A stretch of 64,000 nucleotides of DNA from CAYSPG01 sp964432885 (GTDB lineage: Bacteria > Bacteroidota > Bacteroidia > AKYH767-A > OLB10). The notes under the pieces were generated by a model that was given only the letters and a program-made list of their open reading frames with translations, had not been told where the DNA came from and ran no database searches. This document shows, piece by piece, positions 33,774 through 43,516 of the stretch. A program made the translations under genes and the position numbers. Position 1 is the first letter of the stretch; the number at the start of each line of letters is the position of its first letter. The stretch spans positions 1-64,000 of the forward strand of contig CAYSPG010000007.1 of the NCBI GenBank assembly GCA_964432885.1, given 5' to 3'.

Positions 33774-34538
33774 TTAATCTTTAACACACCTTATACTCAT
33801 TCCATAAACTAAAGGAGCTTGAGAACGGTATATGGTACTGTTTTTATAATCAAGATACCTGTAGTATGCATCATCCCCATTACTGGAGGTTGCTGTCCAC
33901 CAAAAACCGGTGCTAAATAAACCGGGCTGGCCAAATTCAGCATTTTGCAGCCGGCAGCTTGCGGCAAGTGCAGTAAACCCGCTTTCGTTAGTGCTCCACA
34001 CATTTTCAAATTGAGTCCAGCCCTGTGGCGATTTGACTTTGAGTTTATCCGCTTCATTCGCGCCACGCCAACCTGATTTATCACATTCGGTTTGGCTCAT
34101 GCCAAGATGCGTTTCCAATTGTTTCCATTCGGCATCCGTGGGTATGTGCCATCCTTTCGGGGCAATGTTGCCGGTATCGGTAACAGCATAATAGTTGTAT
34201 AACAATCCTAATGATTTATCAGTAGCGGGATTGTTTTCGTACAGGCAATAGGCTCCAGTAGTTTTTTGTATCCAGCCGGCACTGTCTTTAGTTTCGGGGA
34301 TAAAATATCCGTTACGGTATCGGGTTACGCGGAGGTTTTCGGCCATCCACCACTGGTTACCTATTTTCACGGTTTTGTACACATTGCCGTCAATATCTGT
34401 AATGCTATCCGTTTCAATAACAGTTTCCGGCTCCGGATTATTCTTTTTACAGCTATCAAAAAATACAAGCAGCAGCAAAGCCACTATGCAAAACAGAAGT
34501 TTGGAATTATTTTTTAAAATAAACACAACTGTATTCAT
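33774..34538 (-). CDS. FISUMP-domain lipoprotein
   Basis: A 254-aa protein with a hydrophobic leader and lipobox-like 'VFFDSC' (Cys near residue 30), so probably a lipoprotein. Residues about 45-252 form the FISUMP domain ('DGNVYKTVKIGNQWWMAENL', 'GWHIPTDAEWKQLETHLG', 'WWTATSS'), a module common in secreted proteins of Fibrobacter and Bacteroidota with no firmly known function. It is third in an operon after the TonB receptor and a T9SS protein (3-bp gap). Confidence 0.88.
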   Translation of the reverse strand: MNTVVFILKNNSKLLFCIVALLLLVFFDSCKKNNPEPETVIETDSITDIDGNVYKTVKIGNQWWMAENLRVTRYRNGYFIPETKDSAGWIQKTTGAYCLYENNPATDKSLGLLYNYYAVTDTGNIAPKGWHIPTDAEWKQLETHLGMSQTECDKSGWRGANEADKLKVKSPQGWTQFENVWSTNESGFTALAASCRLQNAEFGQPGLFSTGFWWTATSSNGDDAYYRYLDYKNSTIYRSQAPLVYGMSIRCVKD

Positions 34539-34541
34539 GTG

Positions 34542-35876
34542 CTATTGAATTATAATTTTTTTAACAGTGTAGGCATCACCTGCGCTTAATTTTATGCTGT
34601 ACAGGCCTGCCGTCAATGCTGCAATGTTTATTTTACTTTCAATTGCAGCTGCGTTTTTCCCGTTATTACCATGCAGCACTGCTACTCCTAATGTGTTAAA
34701 AATAGTGTATGCTGTTTCGGATTCGACACCGGCAGGAATGTTCCAAACAATAAAGTTGTTTGCGGGGTTAGGATAAAGGGTGCTGTTGTCAACTCGTTTG
34801 CGTTCGTTATTAAGTACAGGACAAATTGTTTCAAGATTGCGATCGCTACAACTGCCGGGATAACAGCAAAGGGAAGTTATATTGTAGTTAGCCAAAGGGT
34901 CATAATTACAAGCCAGTGTATCCATGCAGCCAAACACAACAGGGTGTTTGCAACTGTCGGCATTATCGCATGCATACGCTGCATTGTACTCGATATAATG
35001 TGGGTCGCGGCAGCCGCAGGCTGTAGGGTAGGTTAGCCAAGGGCTAACCTGCAAGGTGCTGCTGCTAACCTCGCCCTGTGCAAGAGCAGCTACATAGGTT
35101 ACTTCTACCGGAAGCGGATTTCCCGGCTCCTCTACTACCACATTTAACGCAAATGCTATTTCCCCTCTTGTGGTTATTTGTGCAACCAGTACTTTGTTAT
35201 CAGCAGCATCACCCACCACACCGCTGTTTTGCTGGAGGAAGCAATTGTTGCTGATAAATTTATTTCCCTGGTTAAAACTTCCCAATACGGTACTGTCGTC
35301 TCCATTGGTATCCTTAAAGCCATCATCAAGCCATTGAGAAAGGGTGGCAGTGTCGGGCATTAAACCATCGGCATTTAAAAGCGGTATTCCGGCAGCGGCA
35401 TTGTTATTAACTAAAATTCCACCTGCTACACCGCTACTACCCCCGTTGTTATTGGCGCCTCCGATGAAACTACCATCGGTATCATTTTCTTTAAAGACCC
35501 CTGTATAGTTTTTGGCACCACGCCCCAGCGTTAACCAGCTATCAAGAGCCAGCGTAGGGTTGGAATTGAACCATGCTTTGTTTATCAGGTATCCAAAGTA
35601 AGCCGAAGGCCTGTCAATATTATTGTAAATATTATCGGTACAGATTATTGAAAGCTGATGCGATGTGTCAGCAAATATTTTTTTGAGCTTGCTTCCCTGA
35701 GCAAGGTCAATGTAAATGCGGTACGTTTTGCTGCCTGCATCCAGCACACGCCCGGCAGTGGTGTCTGTTGCATCAAGTGAGTCGCTTACATAATATGTTT
35801 CAACAACAACGTTTTCTATTTGCGCCTGCAGTGTAAAAGCAAACAGTGTAAAGATTATTAAGAGAGCATATTTCAT
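34542..35876 (-). CDS. LEN-family T9SS protein downstream of the TonB receptor
   Basis: A 444-aa protein from the ATG at 35876 ('MKYALLIIFTLFAFTLQAQ' signal peptide). A longer in-frame start at 35942 would overlap the receptor gene by 56 bp and spoil the signal. The N-terminal domain starts 'IENVVVETYYVSDS' and 'KTYRIYIDLAQG', shared with the 25747 and 39063 genes. A Cys-rich segment includes 'GCMDTLACNYDPLANYN', and the C-terminus is a type A CTD ('LYPNPANNFIVWN' ... 'AGLYSIKL'). It follows the TonB receptor by 10 bp. A surface partner of the receptor is inferred. Confidence 0.85.
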   Translation of the reverse strand: MKYALLIIFTLFAFTLQAQIENVVVETYYVSDSLDATDTTAGRVLDAGSKTYRIYIDLAQGSKLKKIFADTSHQLSIICTDNIYNNIDRPSAYFGYLINKAWFNSNPTLALDSWLTLGRGAKNYTGVFKENDTDGSFIGGANNNGGSSGVAGGILVNNNAAAGIPLLNADGLMPDTATLSQWLDDGFKDTNGDDSTVLGSFNQGNKFISNNCFLQQNSGVVGDAADNKVLVAQITTRGEIAFALNVVVEEPGNPLPVEVTYVAALAQGEVSSSTLQVSPWLTYPTACGCRDPHYIEYNAAYACDNADSCKHPVVFGCMDTLACNYDPLANYNITSLCCYPGSCSDRNLETICPVLNNERKRVDNSTLYPNPANNFIVWNIPAGVESETAYTIFNTLGVAVLHGNNGKNAAAIESKINIAALTAGLYSIKLSAGDAYTVKKIIIQ

Positions 35877-35886
35877 AATACTGTTA

Positions 35887-38800
35887 TTATAATTTGTATG
35901 AGAGTCCAAGAAGATAATTGGTACCGTAGCGGTATTTATCATAATCTAAAGTGAATCCATCGTTATTGTTATAGCTGCGCCTAGTGGGTGCGTTAAACAC
36001 ATCTTTTACCGTAAAGCTTACGCCAAAATGTTTACCCAGCTTTTTGGTAATTTTAATATCAAATAAATGACGGGGCAACTCATATACATCAGGTCTTTCT
36101 TTATTATCGCTAGCAATAACAAGCCGTGCACCCTGCACATTGTAACCAAGCGTTAACGCCATGCCCAGGCTGTCGAAGTTGTAGGTAATCATTCCGTTTA
36201 TAACGTACGGGGCTTGTCCAAACTGGGAGCGGCTTACTGTGTCAACAGGAATAAATACCCGTGGGCCTTCGTTGACCTCCATACGCTTGCGAACAAATTT
36301 TGAATTTGATTTAATGAAAGAAACATTGGCGCGAAACTCCAGGTTTTTTGTAACAGATTTTCTGCCTTCAATCTCAATACCCGTACAATAACTCTTATCC
36401 ACATTTTGCCATGTGTATCCTCCCATATTAACCAGCTCGATATGGTTTTTAAAATTCTTATAAAACAGACTTAGCGAAATGTTATCACCCGTGGTAAAAT
36501 AGGTTTCGAAACGAACATCATAATTATCAACAGTAACAGGTTTAAGCTGGGCGTTGCCGAATACATAGGCGCGAAACTCATAATCATAAATCGCCACTTC
36601 GTTTAGCTCGCGTATGCTTGGGCGGGCAACGGTACGGCTGTAGTTTAACCTCAAATTCCAGGGAGCATCCTCGCTGTTTTTAATTTTATAAATAAGGTTA
36701 ATGCTCGGCAGTAAATCGGTTGTATTTAATTTGGCAGCATTCACCAGTGGCTCACCACTTTTATAAAACCTGCGCGGATCATTGGCGGCATATCCTGCCG
36801 AATCAAATGCGAAAACATCAGCAAATGTTTTAGAATGTTCAACCCGCAATCCACCGGCAATGCGTATGCGTTGTGTAATAGAATAATCAAGCATTGCAAA
36901 TGCTGCCTGCACAGCACTGTATCCAATAGTATGATCGGCAATATTTGTATAAGGCACGTAGTAGGCATCAAACGTGTTGCTGGTTTGCCCAAACTGATCG
37001 GTATATTGATACATTTCAAACTTGGTATCATCCAGGTATGCATTTATGTCTTCATTTTGCAGAGGCGCATTGTGTGGTCCCAGCTCAACGCCATAGCTGT
37101 ACTGGTTGCTTTCTTTATTGTTTCGCTGGTATGCAATGCCTGCTTTAACTTTGCGTGTGCCGGCAACATTTGTTTTAAACGGTATTTCAAAAGCCAGTCT
37201 GCTGTCAAATAAATTGTCATCAAGGTACCGGTAGTATCGTCTTACTTCATCACCTATACCTCTTCCAATTCTGTAATAGTTTTCAGTAACCACTTTATCA
37301 TACTGCAAATTTTTAAAGTCAGGCGCACTGCTGTTACCCCGCGTGTAGGAAACATTTAGTTCCGCTTTTATTTTGGGGCCAGGTATGTAATGCTCTGTTT
37401 TTAGCTGATATATTAATTGCCTGCGTTGCTCATAAAACTGCGTTTGATAGTATTTTATGGTCATTGAATCGGCATCATCAAAGGCATAGCGCACGTTATT
37501 GGTACCCGTAAAGTTTGGCATAAAAAGCAAAGCGATGCTATGATTGGAATTAAACTTATAGGCCACGTTTGCCAGCGCACTCCAACCATTTGTTTCGCGG
37601 CTTACATCCTGCTTAGTGAGCGATGTAGGAGCAAGAATGTAGTTTCCTGAATTGGTACCATCATCAACAGGAGACTCTCTGTTAGAAACACTTTCGGGAT
37701 CGTACTGTGTTGCTGTACTGTAGCGCACCCCTGCAATAAAGCCAAGCGGCTTACCAAAAAATTTTATCTGGTTGCCTATACTTAGGCTCTGGCTAAAGTT
37801 TAATGGTGCTTGTCGCTTATATGTATTCCAGTTATTGGCAAACGATTTACCTGTTGCTGCCGTATTCGTATTTATTTTTGAAAATGCGTTACTCTTATAA
37901 TTGCCATTTACATATTCGGCCTTTGCAGCAGCAACCGCCTCGGCATCATTTATCAAAGCCGGTGCAAGCAACCCGAGTTGAACCAAACCAAGTTTAAAAT
38001 ACGTATCACCGTTTGCCTGATCCTGTGTCCAGTTGTTAGCATTTACTCCCATGGCGTTATAATAATCCTCAAGACCCAATGCAACAAGCTCCTGATAAGT
38101 GGAAGGAGCCATATTTGCTTCTGAAAACGAAGCATGATTACGATCTCTGAAATTATTATCGTACCCAAGCCAATCTGTTTTGCTATGGTCAGAAGCTCGT
38201 ACATCTTTAAACGTTGCCTGATTATTATAACCAAATGTTGATTCGAGATTAATGCTTAATTGTTCGGGATAATCTTTGGTTTCTACCGAAAGATAGGCAC
38301 CTGCCCAATCGCCCGGCAAATCGGGACTGGCGGTTTTTGTAAGCAGAATATTATCAACCAAGCTTGATGGAAACAAATCAAGTTTTATATTATTGGTAAA
38401 GGGGTCGAGGGTTGGGATGCGTGCACCATTAATTGCAGTTTTTACATAACGATCGCCAATTCCGCGCACTGTAATAAAAGCCCCGTTTGTTGATACTCCG
38501 GTAACACGCGCAACGGCAGCGGTAACGCTGGCATCGCCTGTTTTTTTCATTGTTTCTGAACTCACATAATCAATGGTGGTGGCCGAATTGCGTTTCATAT
38601 TCTCCACATAGTACTCGCGTGCTTTTACTGCTTTTGCAACAATTTTAACCTCCCCTACCTCCTGCGCAGCGCTTTGCATTACAAAATTTTTAATAATCAC
38701 CTCGCCATTCATTGGGTTAACGGTTTCTTCAATTGGCTTAAAACTCACAAACGAAATAATAAGAACCTGAGGAGTGGCATCTGTTATTTTGAGTGAATAG

Positions 38801-38976
38801 TTACCATCAAAATCGGTAACCACACCTATTCCCTTATTTGCTTTAAGCACCACACTGGCACCAATAATGGTTTCACCGTTTTTATCTGTTATTTTACCAC
38901 GCACAATTCCCTGCGCGCAGCTAATACCAAAAGAGAAAGCGGAGATAAGAAGAAGGAGCGAAAAAAACTTTTTCAT
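35887..38976 (-). CDS. TonB-dependent outer-membrane receptor
   Basis: A 1029-aa receptor: signal peptide (1-21), a carboxypeptidase-regulatory-like N-domain (about 23-115, 'GIVRGKITDKNGETIIGASV'), a plug domain (about 135-240, 'VTGVSTNGAFITVRGIGDRY'), then a long beta-barrel with typical alternating strands and the final 'YRYGTNYLLGLSYKL'. It imports a substrate too large for porins using TonB energy; the substrate is unknown. No SusD-like partner follows. Instead a LEN-family T9SS protein and a FISUMP lipoprotein complete the operon. Confidence 0.93.
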   Translation of the reverse strand: MKKFFSLLLLISAFSFGISCAQGIVRGKITDKNGETIIGASVVLKANKGIGVVTDFDGNYSLKITDATPQVLIISFVSFKPIEETVNPMNGEVIIKNFVMQSAAQEVGEVKIVAKAVKAREYYVENMKRNSATTIDYVSSETMKKTGDASVTAAVARVTGVSTNGAFITVRGIGDRYVKTAINGARIPTLDPFTNNIKLDLFPSSLVDNILLTKTASPDLPGDWAGAYLSVETKDYPEQLSINLESTFGYNNQATFKDVRASDHSKTDWLGYDNNFRDRNHASFSEANMAPSTYQELVALGLEDYYNAMGVNANNWTQDQANGDTYFKLGLVQLGLLAPALINDAEAVAAAKAEYVNGNYKSNAFSKINTNTAATGKSFANNWNTYKRQAPLNFSQSLSIGNQIKFFGKPLGFIAGVRYSTATQYDPESVSNRESPVDDGTNSGNYILAPTSLTKQDVSRETNGWSALANVAYKFNSNHSIALLFMPNFTGTNNVRYAFDDADSMTIKYYQTQFYEQRRQLIYQLKTEHYIPGPKIKAELNVSYTRGNSSAPDFKNLQYDKVVTENYYRIGRGIGDEVRRYYRYLDDNLFDSRLAFEIPFKTNVAGTRKVKAGIAYQRNNKESNQYSYGVELGPHNAPLQNEDINAYLDDTKFEMYQYTDQFGQTSNTFDAYYVPYTNIADHTIGYSAVQAAFAMLDYSITQRIRIAGGLRVEHSKTFADVFAFDSAGYAANDPRRFYKSGEPLVNAAKLNTTDLLPSINLIYKIKNSEDAPWNLRLNYSRTVARPSIRELNEVAIYDYEFRAYVFGNAQLKPVTVDNYDVRFETYFTTGDNISLSLFYKNFKNHIELVNMGGYTWQNVDKSYCTGIEIEGRKSVTKNLEFRANVSFIKSNSKFVRKRMEVNEGPRVFIPVDTVSRSQFGQAPYVINGMITYNFDSLGMALTLGYNVQGARLVIASDNKERPDVYELPRHLFDIKITKKLGKHFGVSFTVKDVFNAPTRRSYNNNDGFTLDYDKYRYGTNYLLGLSYKL

Positions 38977-38998
38977 TGGACTGTTTGGCTATAAAAAC

Positions 38999-39045
38999 AA
39001 AAGCGTTTCGAGAAAACAGGTTTTACAATTTTAAGAAACGCTTTT
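38999..39045 (-). terminator. Stem-loop downstream of the 376-aa T9SS gene
   Basis: 11-bp arms AAAAGCGTTTC / GAAACGCTTTT with a 25-nt loop lie 18 bp after the stop at 39063. The T-rich end on the minus strand is short, so termination is probable but not certain. Confidence 0.55.
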
Positions 39046-39062
39046 ATAAACCATCCTAAGTA

Positions 39063-40193
39063 TTAGTGCTTAATAAATTTCTTGACAGAAACTACACCAT
39101 CAGTGTTTAAAGCGATGTAGTACAAGCCCGAAGAGAGTTGGCTCACATCAATGCGTGTACTTTCTTTATCAGAAGTAAAAGGAAGCATACGAGATAAAAT
39201 TGCCTTGCCTGCTACATCATAAATAGTGTAGCTCATATTATGATAAGTATTGTCTTTAGCACCCCAATGCATTAAAATAAAGTTACTTGTCGGGTTGGGA
39301 AAAATGTTGAAACTTGCAGAACCAGCAGTATTGGCATTAACACCAACGGTGTTTGAACAGTATGTTAGCGATGGAATCATAATTTCATTCCCTACAGGAT
39401 TTTGCGCTACGTAGTTTTCAACTCCACCAGATGGAGTACCTATTTGTAAATTCAGCTCAAAGCAAAAAACACCGTTGGTTGTAATTTGAGCAATGAGCAC
39501 TTTATTATCAGCACTGTCTGGTCCCATAGAGCCATTTAGAGAAGCCCATGAACCATTCCATGTAGAAAACACCGGGCCGTTGGTACCATCATTCTGACTA
39601 TCGAACATCAACACTTCGGTTGAAATACCCACATCGGTAACTGCTTCAGGAGCACCAATCAGCAAACCATCTTCTTGTGTAAGAGGAATTCCAATGGCTG
39701 CAACACTATTCTGTAGCACACCACTGCTGTTAACTACGGTTGCAATTCCGTTATCATATATTTTCATTATTCCCTTGTTGCCTGCGCAACCTCCGCCAGC
39801 CGATAACCAGGAGTCTAACATTACAGTATTGTCTTCGGCCTGCGCTTTGGTATATGTTGGATGTATGGCTCCCCTGTCTTCGTTATTAAAAAACAAAGTG
39901 GAAGTTTGAATACGTAACTCATGATCGCCTGCAGATGGTGCTCCACCAAAAGGAGATATATCAACACCATAGGCTGCCTGAAATTTATAGCCTGGTAGCA
40001 TATCTGCATAAATCCTGTAAGTTACGGACCCCACAGGTAAAGCACCAACACTTACTCCGACTGCATCGTTTTCAATTGAATCGTTTGCATCGGATATATA
40101 ATAAGTTTCCACAACAATGTTTTCGAGACCGTTTTGGGCGTTCGTTTCAAAGCCCGCACAAAGCAAGGCTATAACAGTAATTAACTTTTTCAT
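39063..40193 (-). CDS. LEN-family T9SS protein
   Basis: A 376-aa secreted protein: signal peptide (1-19), the shared N-domain (about 20-270) with 'NGLENIVVETYYISDA', 'GSVTYRIYADMLPGYKFQAAYG', 'TLFFNNEDRG' and 'KVLIAQITTNGVFCFELNLQIG', then a type A CTD ('IFPNPTSNFILMHW' ... 'SGLYYIALN'). It is the simplest family member (N-domain plus CTD only) and therefore shows the domain borders. The 25747 protein has the same N-domain joined to Ig and cohesin-like modules. Upstream of the TonB operon but separated from it by a stem-loop. Confidence 0.85.
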   Translation of the reverse strand: MKKLITVIALLCAGFETNAQNGLENIVVETYYISDANDSIENDAVGVSVGALPVGSVTYRIYADMLPGYKFQAAYGVDISPFGGAPSAGDHELRIQTSTLFFNNEDRGAIHPTYTKAQAEDNTVMLDSWLSAGGGCAGNKGIMKIYDNGIATVVNSSGVLQNSVAAIGIPLTQEDGLLIGAPEAVTDVGISTEVLMFDSQNDGTNGPVFSTWNGSWASLNGSMGPDSADNKVLIAQITTNGVFCFELNLQIGTPSGGVENYVAQNPVGNEIMIPSLTYCSNTVGVNANTAGSASFNIFPNPTSNFILMHWGAKDNTYHNMSYTIYDVAGKAILSRMLPFTSDKESTRIDVSQLSSGLYYIALNTDGVVSVKKFIKH

Positions 40194-40460
40194 CGTATTA
40201 TACTTTAATTTGGTTTATGATTGGTTTAAATGGTAATCGCATACCGATATACATTTCAAAACAAAACGTTGTGTGTATGTTTTGTAACGTGCGCAAAAGT
40301 GACATACAAAAATTTAGTTACAATAAAGGAAACATTACCTTTCTGTTAAGCGCAAACGCTAATTTGTTAACAGCACATTAAATAAAACAAAACGTAAAAC
40401 CGTTTTGAAAGCAAAAACAACTCCTTGTAAACAAGTTTCTTTTACAGAAAAACTGTTGCT

Positions 40461-40649
40461 TTAGAAAAAGATACCCTCTGAGCCAATGCCTGCGGCAATG
40501 ACTTTTTCATTCCAGTCCTCTTCTGTTGAAACAGAACAGTTTGAGCAAGCAGCCAAACTCTCGGGTGCTAAAAATTCCTTCTTCTTTACAAGAGCATTAA
40601 TCAAAAAAATAATAAATAACGGGATTATTACCCAGCCTGATTTTTTCAT
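40461..40649 (-). CDS. Small membrane or secreted hypothetical protein
   Basis: A 62-aa protein with a hydrophobic N-terminus ('GWVIIPLFIIFLINALV'), which could be a membrane anchor or an uncleaved signal. A polar tail has two Cys ('ACSNCS'). No family recognised. It is flanked by AT-rich intergenic DNA (40194-40460 holds nothing else recognisable) and by the terminator of the next gene. Confidence 0.5.
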   Translation of the reverse strand: MKKSGWVIIPLFIIFLINALVKKKEFLAPESLAACSNCSVSTEEDWNEKVIAAGIGSEGIFF

Positions 40650-40716
40650 GGTTCAAAAATAGGCTTGGGGTATTGAGCCAACATTAGGCAATTGTTATAA
40701 AATGATTAAAAACCAA

Positions 40717-40745
40717 AAAGCCGCCCCTGAAAAAAGGGCGGCTTT
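40717..40745 (-). terminator. Rho-independent terminator of the 832-aa T9SS gene
   Basis: AAAGCCGCCC / GGGCGGCTTT, 10-bp stem with a 9-nt loop, about 75 bp after the stop at 40821. It is followed on the minus strand by TTTTTGGTTTTT. Confidence 0.85.
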
Positions 40746-40820
40746 AATTCTAACCAATTAAGCAAATACGTGTGGATGTTTTTTAATCCTCAATTACCAC
40801 ACTAAAAAAAGGTTTATTTA

Positions 40821-43319
40821 TTAATGATTAATAGAAATTTTTGAAAACGATGACTGGCCATTAACCGTTAGCTTGATTACATACATACCATTTGCAAATG
40901 AACTGGCATTAAGGCTAACCTGTTGTGTGTCGGCATTCATTTGCTCATTCACAAGTTGTGTTGCCACACGTCCGGTTGCATCAATCAATTCAATTTTAAC
41001 CAAAGCCTTTTCAATTACGTTAAATTGAAGTGTTGCATTGTCGCTAACAGGATTAGGATAGGCAGCTATCTGGGCATTGCCTTCTGCAAATTCGCTCAAT
41101 CCGGTAGGGTTTACCAATGTAACAATGGCATTGTTGGTAGTTACAGCCGAATTAAAGTCGAAGTAGATATCAGCAAAATCACTGATTTGATGTCCGGCAG
41201 CTAATCCGTTAATGGCATTTACTTTAAAGGCAACAAAGCCGTGGCTGTTGGGTTCGTCAGTAATGTAGTCGGGCAATCCTATTCCGGCAAATGTGTAAGT
41301 AACTACATTTCCATTGCGGGTTACAACACCATTATGGCTTGATCCGATTAATTGAAAACTGTTTGCATCCAAATCGGCACTCAGGTTATCAATTACCACC
41401 ACATTTTGAGCAGCCGCAGTTCCCATGTTTTGGAAATTAACGGTGTACTCTATTTCCTGGTTAGGATTAACCGATGATATTGTTTGGAAATTAGGATCGA
41501 TGGTATTTGTTTTTACGCTTAGCTTGTTGTTTGGATCCCATGAGCCTGTTACAATCTGGTGTGTGGTATCGGTATTGTTACTGTTATCAATATCAATACC
41601 TATGGTTGGGCTTACGTTTACAAGTTCAATAACGCTTGTGCCTATAACATAAGCCGAAGATGCATTAAAATCAACCCATATGTAGTCACAGCTTCCGGGG
41701 TTTATAGCTGGCAAGTTCCAGGTAAGTGTATGGGTTGAAGTATTATTGGAACTCTGAGCAGGGCTTGCATAATCTAATGTTAATCCACCATCATATACCA
41801 TGGTAAGTGTAGCTGCAGTAGGAACCACGCCAACATTGCACACCTGTATATCATACCAAGCTGGAAAACCAGGAGTAACTGTGGTATGTGGAATAATATT
41901 TACCGAAAGGTTTACGCTTCCGGGAGGAATAAAAATTCCAAAGTTGTTTCCACCATAAGTAGCACCTATGGTTGTAGCTGCAATGGTTATGCTGCCCGGT
42001 GTAGTTAACGAATAAGGTGCATACACGCCTTGGGGAGTATAGCTTGCGGTATAAGTGCCGGCAGGGAAATAAATAGAATAGTCACCGTTACTGTTTGTAT
42101 ATGCTGATTGAGTTCCTACCTGAACAGTTTGATAAGGAATTCCGCTATCACCGGCATCGTAAACACCGTTATTGTTTACATCAATAAACACTGTGCCCTC
42201 AATGATAACCGATGTTTGCGCCACACCATAATCAAAACCGCAAATGGTATCATTACCACCAATGGTTACAGTGTAATATCCACAACCACCAGTATCCAAA
42301 GGAACTGTAAGAGAGTTAGGTGGATTTACACACGCAACAATAGTATAAGTACCAGCAGCAAGATTGCTGAAACTATAATTACCCGCATTGCTTTGGGTGG
42401 TTTGTTGTACTCCGTTTCCATACAGGTAAACAAGTTGACTGCTTATTCCGGTTTCACCACCATCTAACACGCCATTGGTATTAGGGTCATTAAAAACAAA
42501 TCCACAAACCATAGAATTCCCTAGTGTGCTTCCTTGAACATAAACTGAATCACAATAGGTATCGCATACTACACCGCTATTGTATAAAGAAAGGCAGGCA
42601 TAATACAATCCCGGTCCGGGATAGGTATGGGTTGGAAATTGTGAAGTTGACGTAGTGCCATCGCCAAAATTCCACAACAAACTTGTATAACTTCCAGAAC
42701 TTCCATTATTAAAAAAAACGGTGCCTGGAATTCCATTAGGAGAGGAAACAAAAAATGCCTGGCAACCTCCACCACCGCCTACGGTTACACAAGCAGTAGC
42801 TGTGCACATATTAGCATCGGTAACAGTACAGCAGTAAACACCCGGCTGTGTAGCTGTGGTGGCTTGTTGATTTGAACCATTGCTCCATAAATAGGTATAG
42901 GGTGCTGTTCCTCCTGTTGCATTTACCATCACTAATGATTGAATGCTGTCGTAAACTGCTACTGCGGTTAAGTTGCATGGATTTAGATAAACCATCTGAC
43001 AAAAACTATCAACACAGCCAAGTGACGATGTAATAGTTAAACAAGTGTAAAAGGGGCCTGTTCCGTTGTAGGTGTGCACTGGATATTGTCCGGTGCCGCT
43101 GGTGCCATCGCCAAATGTCCATGCCCAACTGGTGATGTTACCGGCTTGTGTCCATGATGTATCGTAAAAATTTACCACCTGCCCATTTACGGCATAGGTA
43201 AAATAAGCAAAGCAACTTGTGCCCTGCGCATTGGTTTTGCCTGCCATGGCAAGCATCATCATTACAGAAAACATAAGTGCAGTTCCGTAATTAATTGTTT
43301 TGTTGTAAAACTTTTTCAT
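40821..43319 (-). CDS. T9SS surface protein with PKD, SdrD-B-like and DUF11-like modules
   Basis: An 832-aa protein from the ATG at 43319, which gives the signal 'MKKFYNKTINYGTALMFSVM' ... 'KTNAQG'. A start at 43385 would put 22 odd residues first. Two PKD domains (about 35-110 and 180-265, 'WAWTFGDGTSG', 'LLWNFGDGTTS'), two SdrD-B-like domains ('GFVFNDPNTNGVLDGGETG', 'GTVFIDVNNNGVYDAGDSG'), a DUF11-like region (about 480-740) and a type A CTD ('AYPNPVSDNATLQF' ... 'NGMYVIKLT'). A stalk-like surface protein is inferred. Single-gene unit with terminator 40717-40745. Confidence 0.9.
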   Translation of the reverse strand: MKKFYNKTINYGTALMFSVMMMLAMAGKTNAQGTSCFAYFTYAVNGQVVNFYDTSWTQAGNITSWAWTFGDGTSGTGQYPVHTYNGTGPFYTCLTITSSLGCVDSFCQMVYLNPCNLTAVAVYDSIQSLVMVNATGGTAPYTYLWSNGSNQQATTATQPGVYCCTVTDANMCTATACVTVGGGGGCQAFFVSSPNGIPGTVFFNNGSSGSYTSLLWNFGDGTTSTSQFPTHTYPGPGLYYACLSLYNSGVVCDTYCDSVYVQGSTLGNSMVCGFVFNDPNTNGVLDGGETGISSQLVYLYGNGVQQTTQSNAGNYSFSNLAAGTYTIVACVNPPNSLTVPLDTGGCGYYTVTIGGNDTICGFDYGVAQTSVIIEGTVFIDVNNNGVYDAGDSGIPYQTVQVGTQSAYTNSNGDYSIYFPAGTYTASYTPQGVYAPYSLTTPGSITIAATTIGATYGGNNFGIFIPPGSVNLSVNIIPHTTVTPGFPAWYDIQVCNVGVVPTAATLTMVYDGGLTLDYASPAQSSNNTSTHTLTWNLPAINPGSCDYIWVDFNASSAYVIGTSVIELVNVSPTIGIDIDNSNNTDTTHQIVTGSWDPNNKLSVKTNTIDPNFQTISSVNPNQEIEYTVNFQNMGTAAAQNVVVIDNLSADLDANSFQLIGSSHNGVVTRNGNVVTYTFAGIGLPDYITDEPNSHGFVAFKVNAINGLAAGHQISDFADIYFDFNSAVTTNNAIVTLVNPTGLSEFAEGNAQIAAYPNPVSDNATLQFNVIEKALVKIELIDATGRVATQLVNEQMNADTQQVSLNASSFANGMYVIKLTVNGQSSFSKISINH

Positions 43320-43516
43320 GTGTATATGATATTTGTTGATTAATGGGTCAAAGAAACAAAGAGTGCTGTTACCTGCAAAATGCATTTTATGATTTTCTTA
43401 CGCCACTAAGCATTATTTATTATAAGTTTGCCTATGATAAAAGCTAAAAAATATTACGCGGCTACAAGAATTGCAAGATTCGCAATGGGGCTATTAGTGG
43501 TTTAGCGCGGTGCGGT

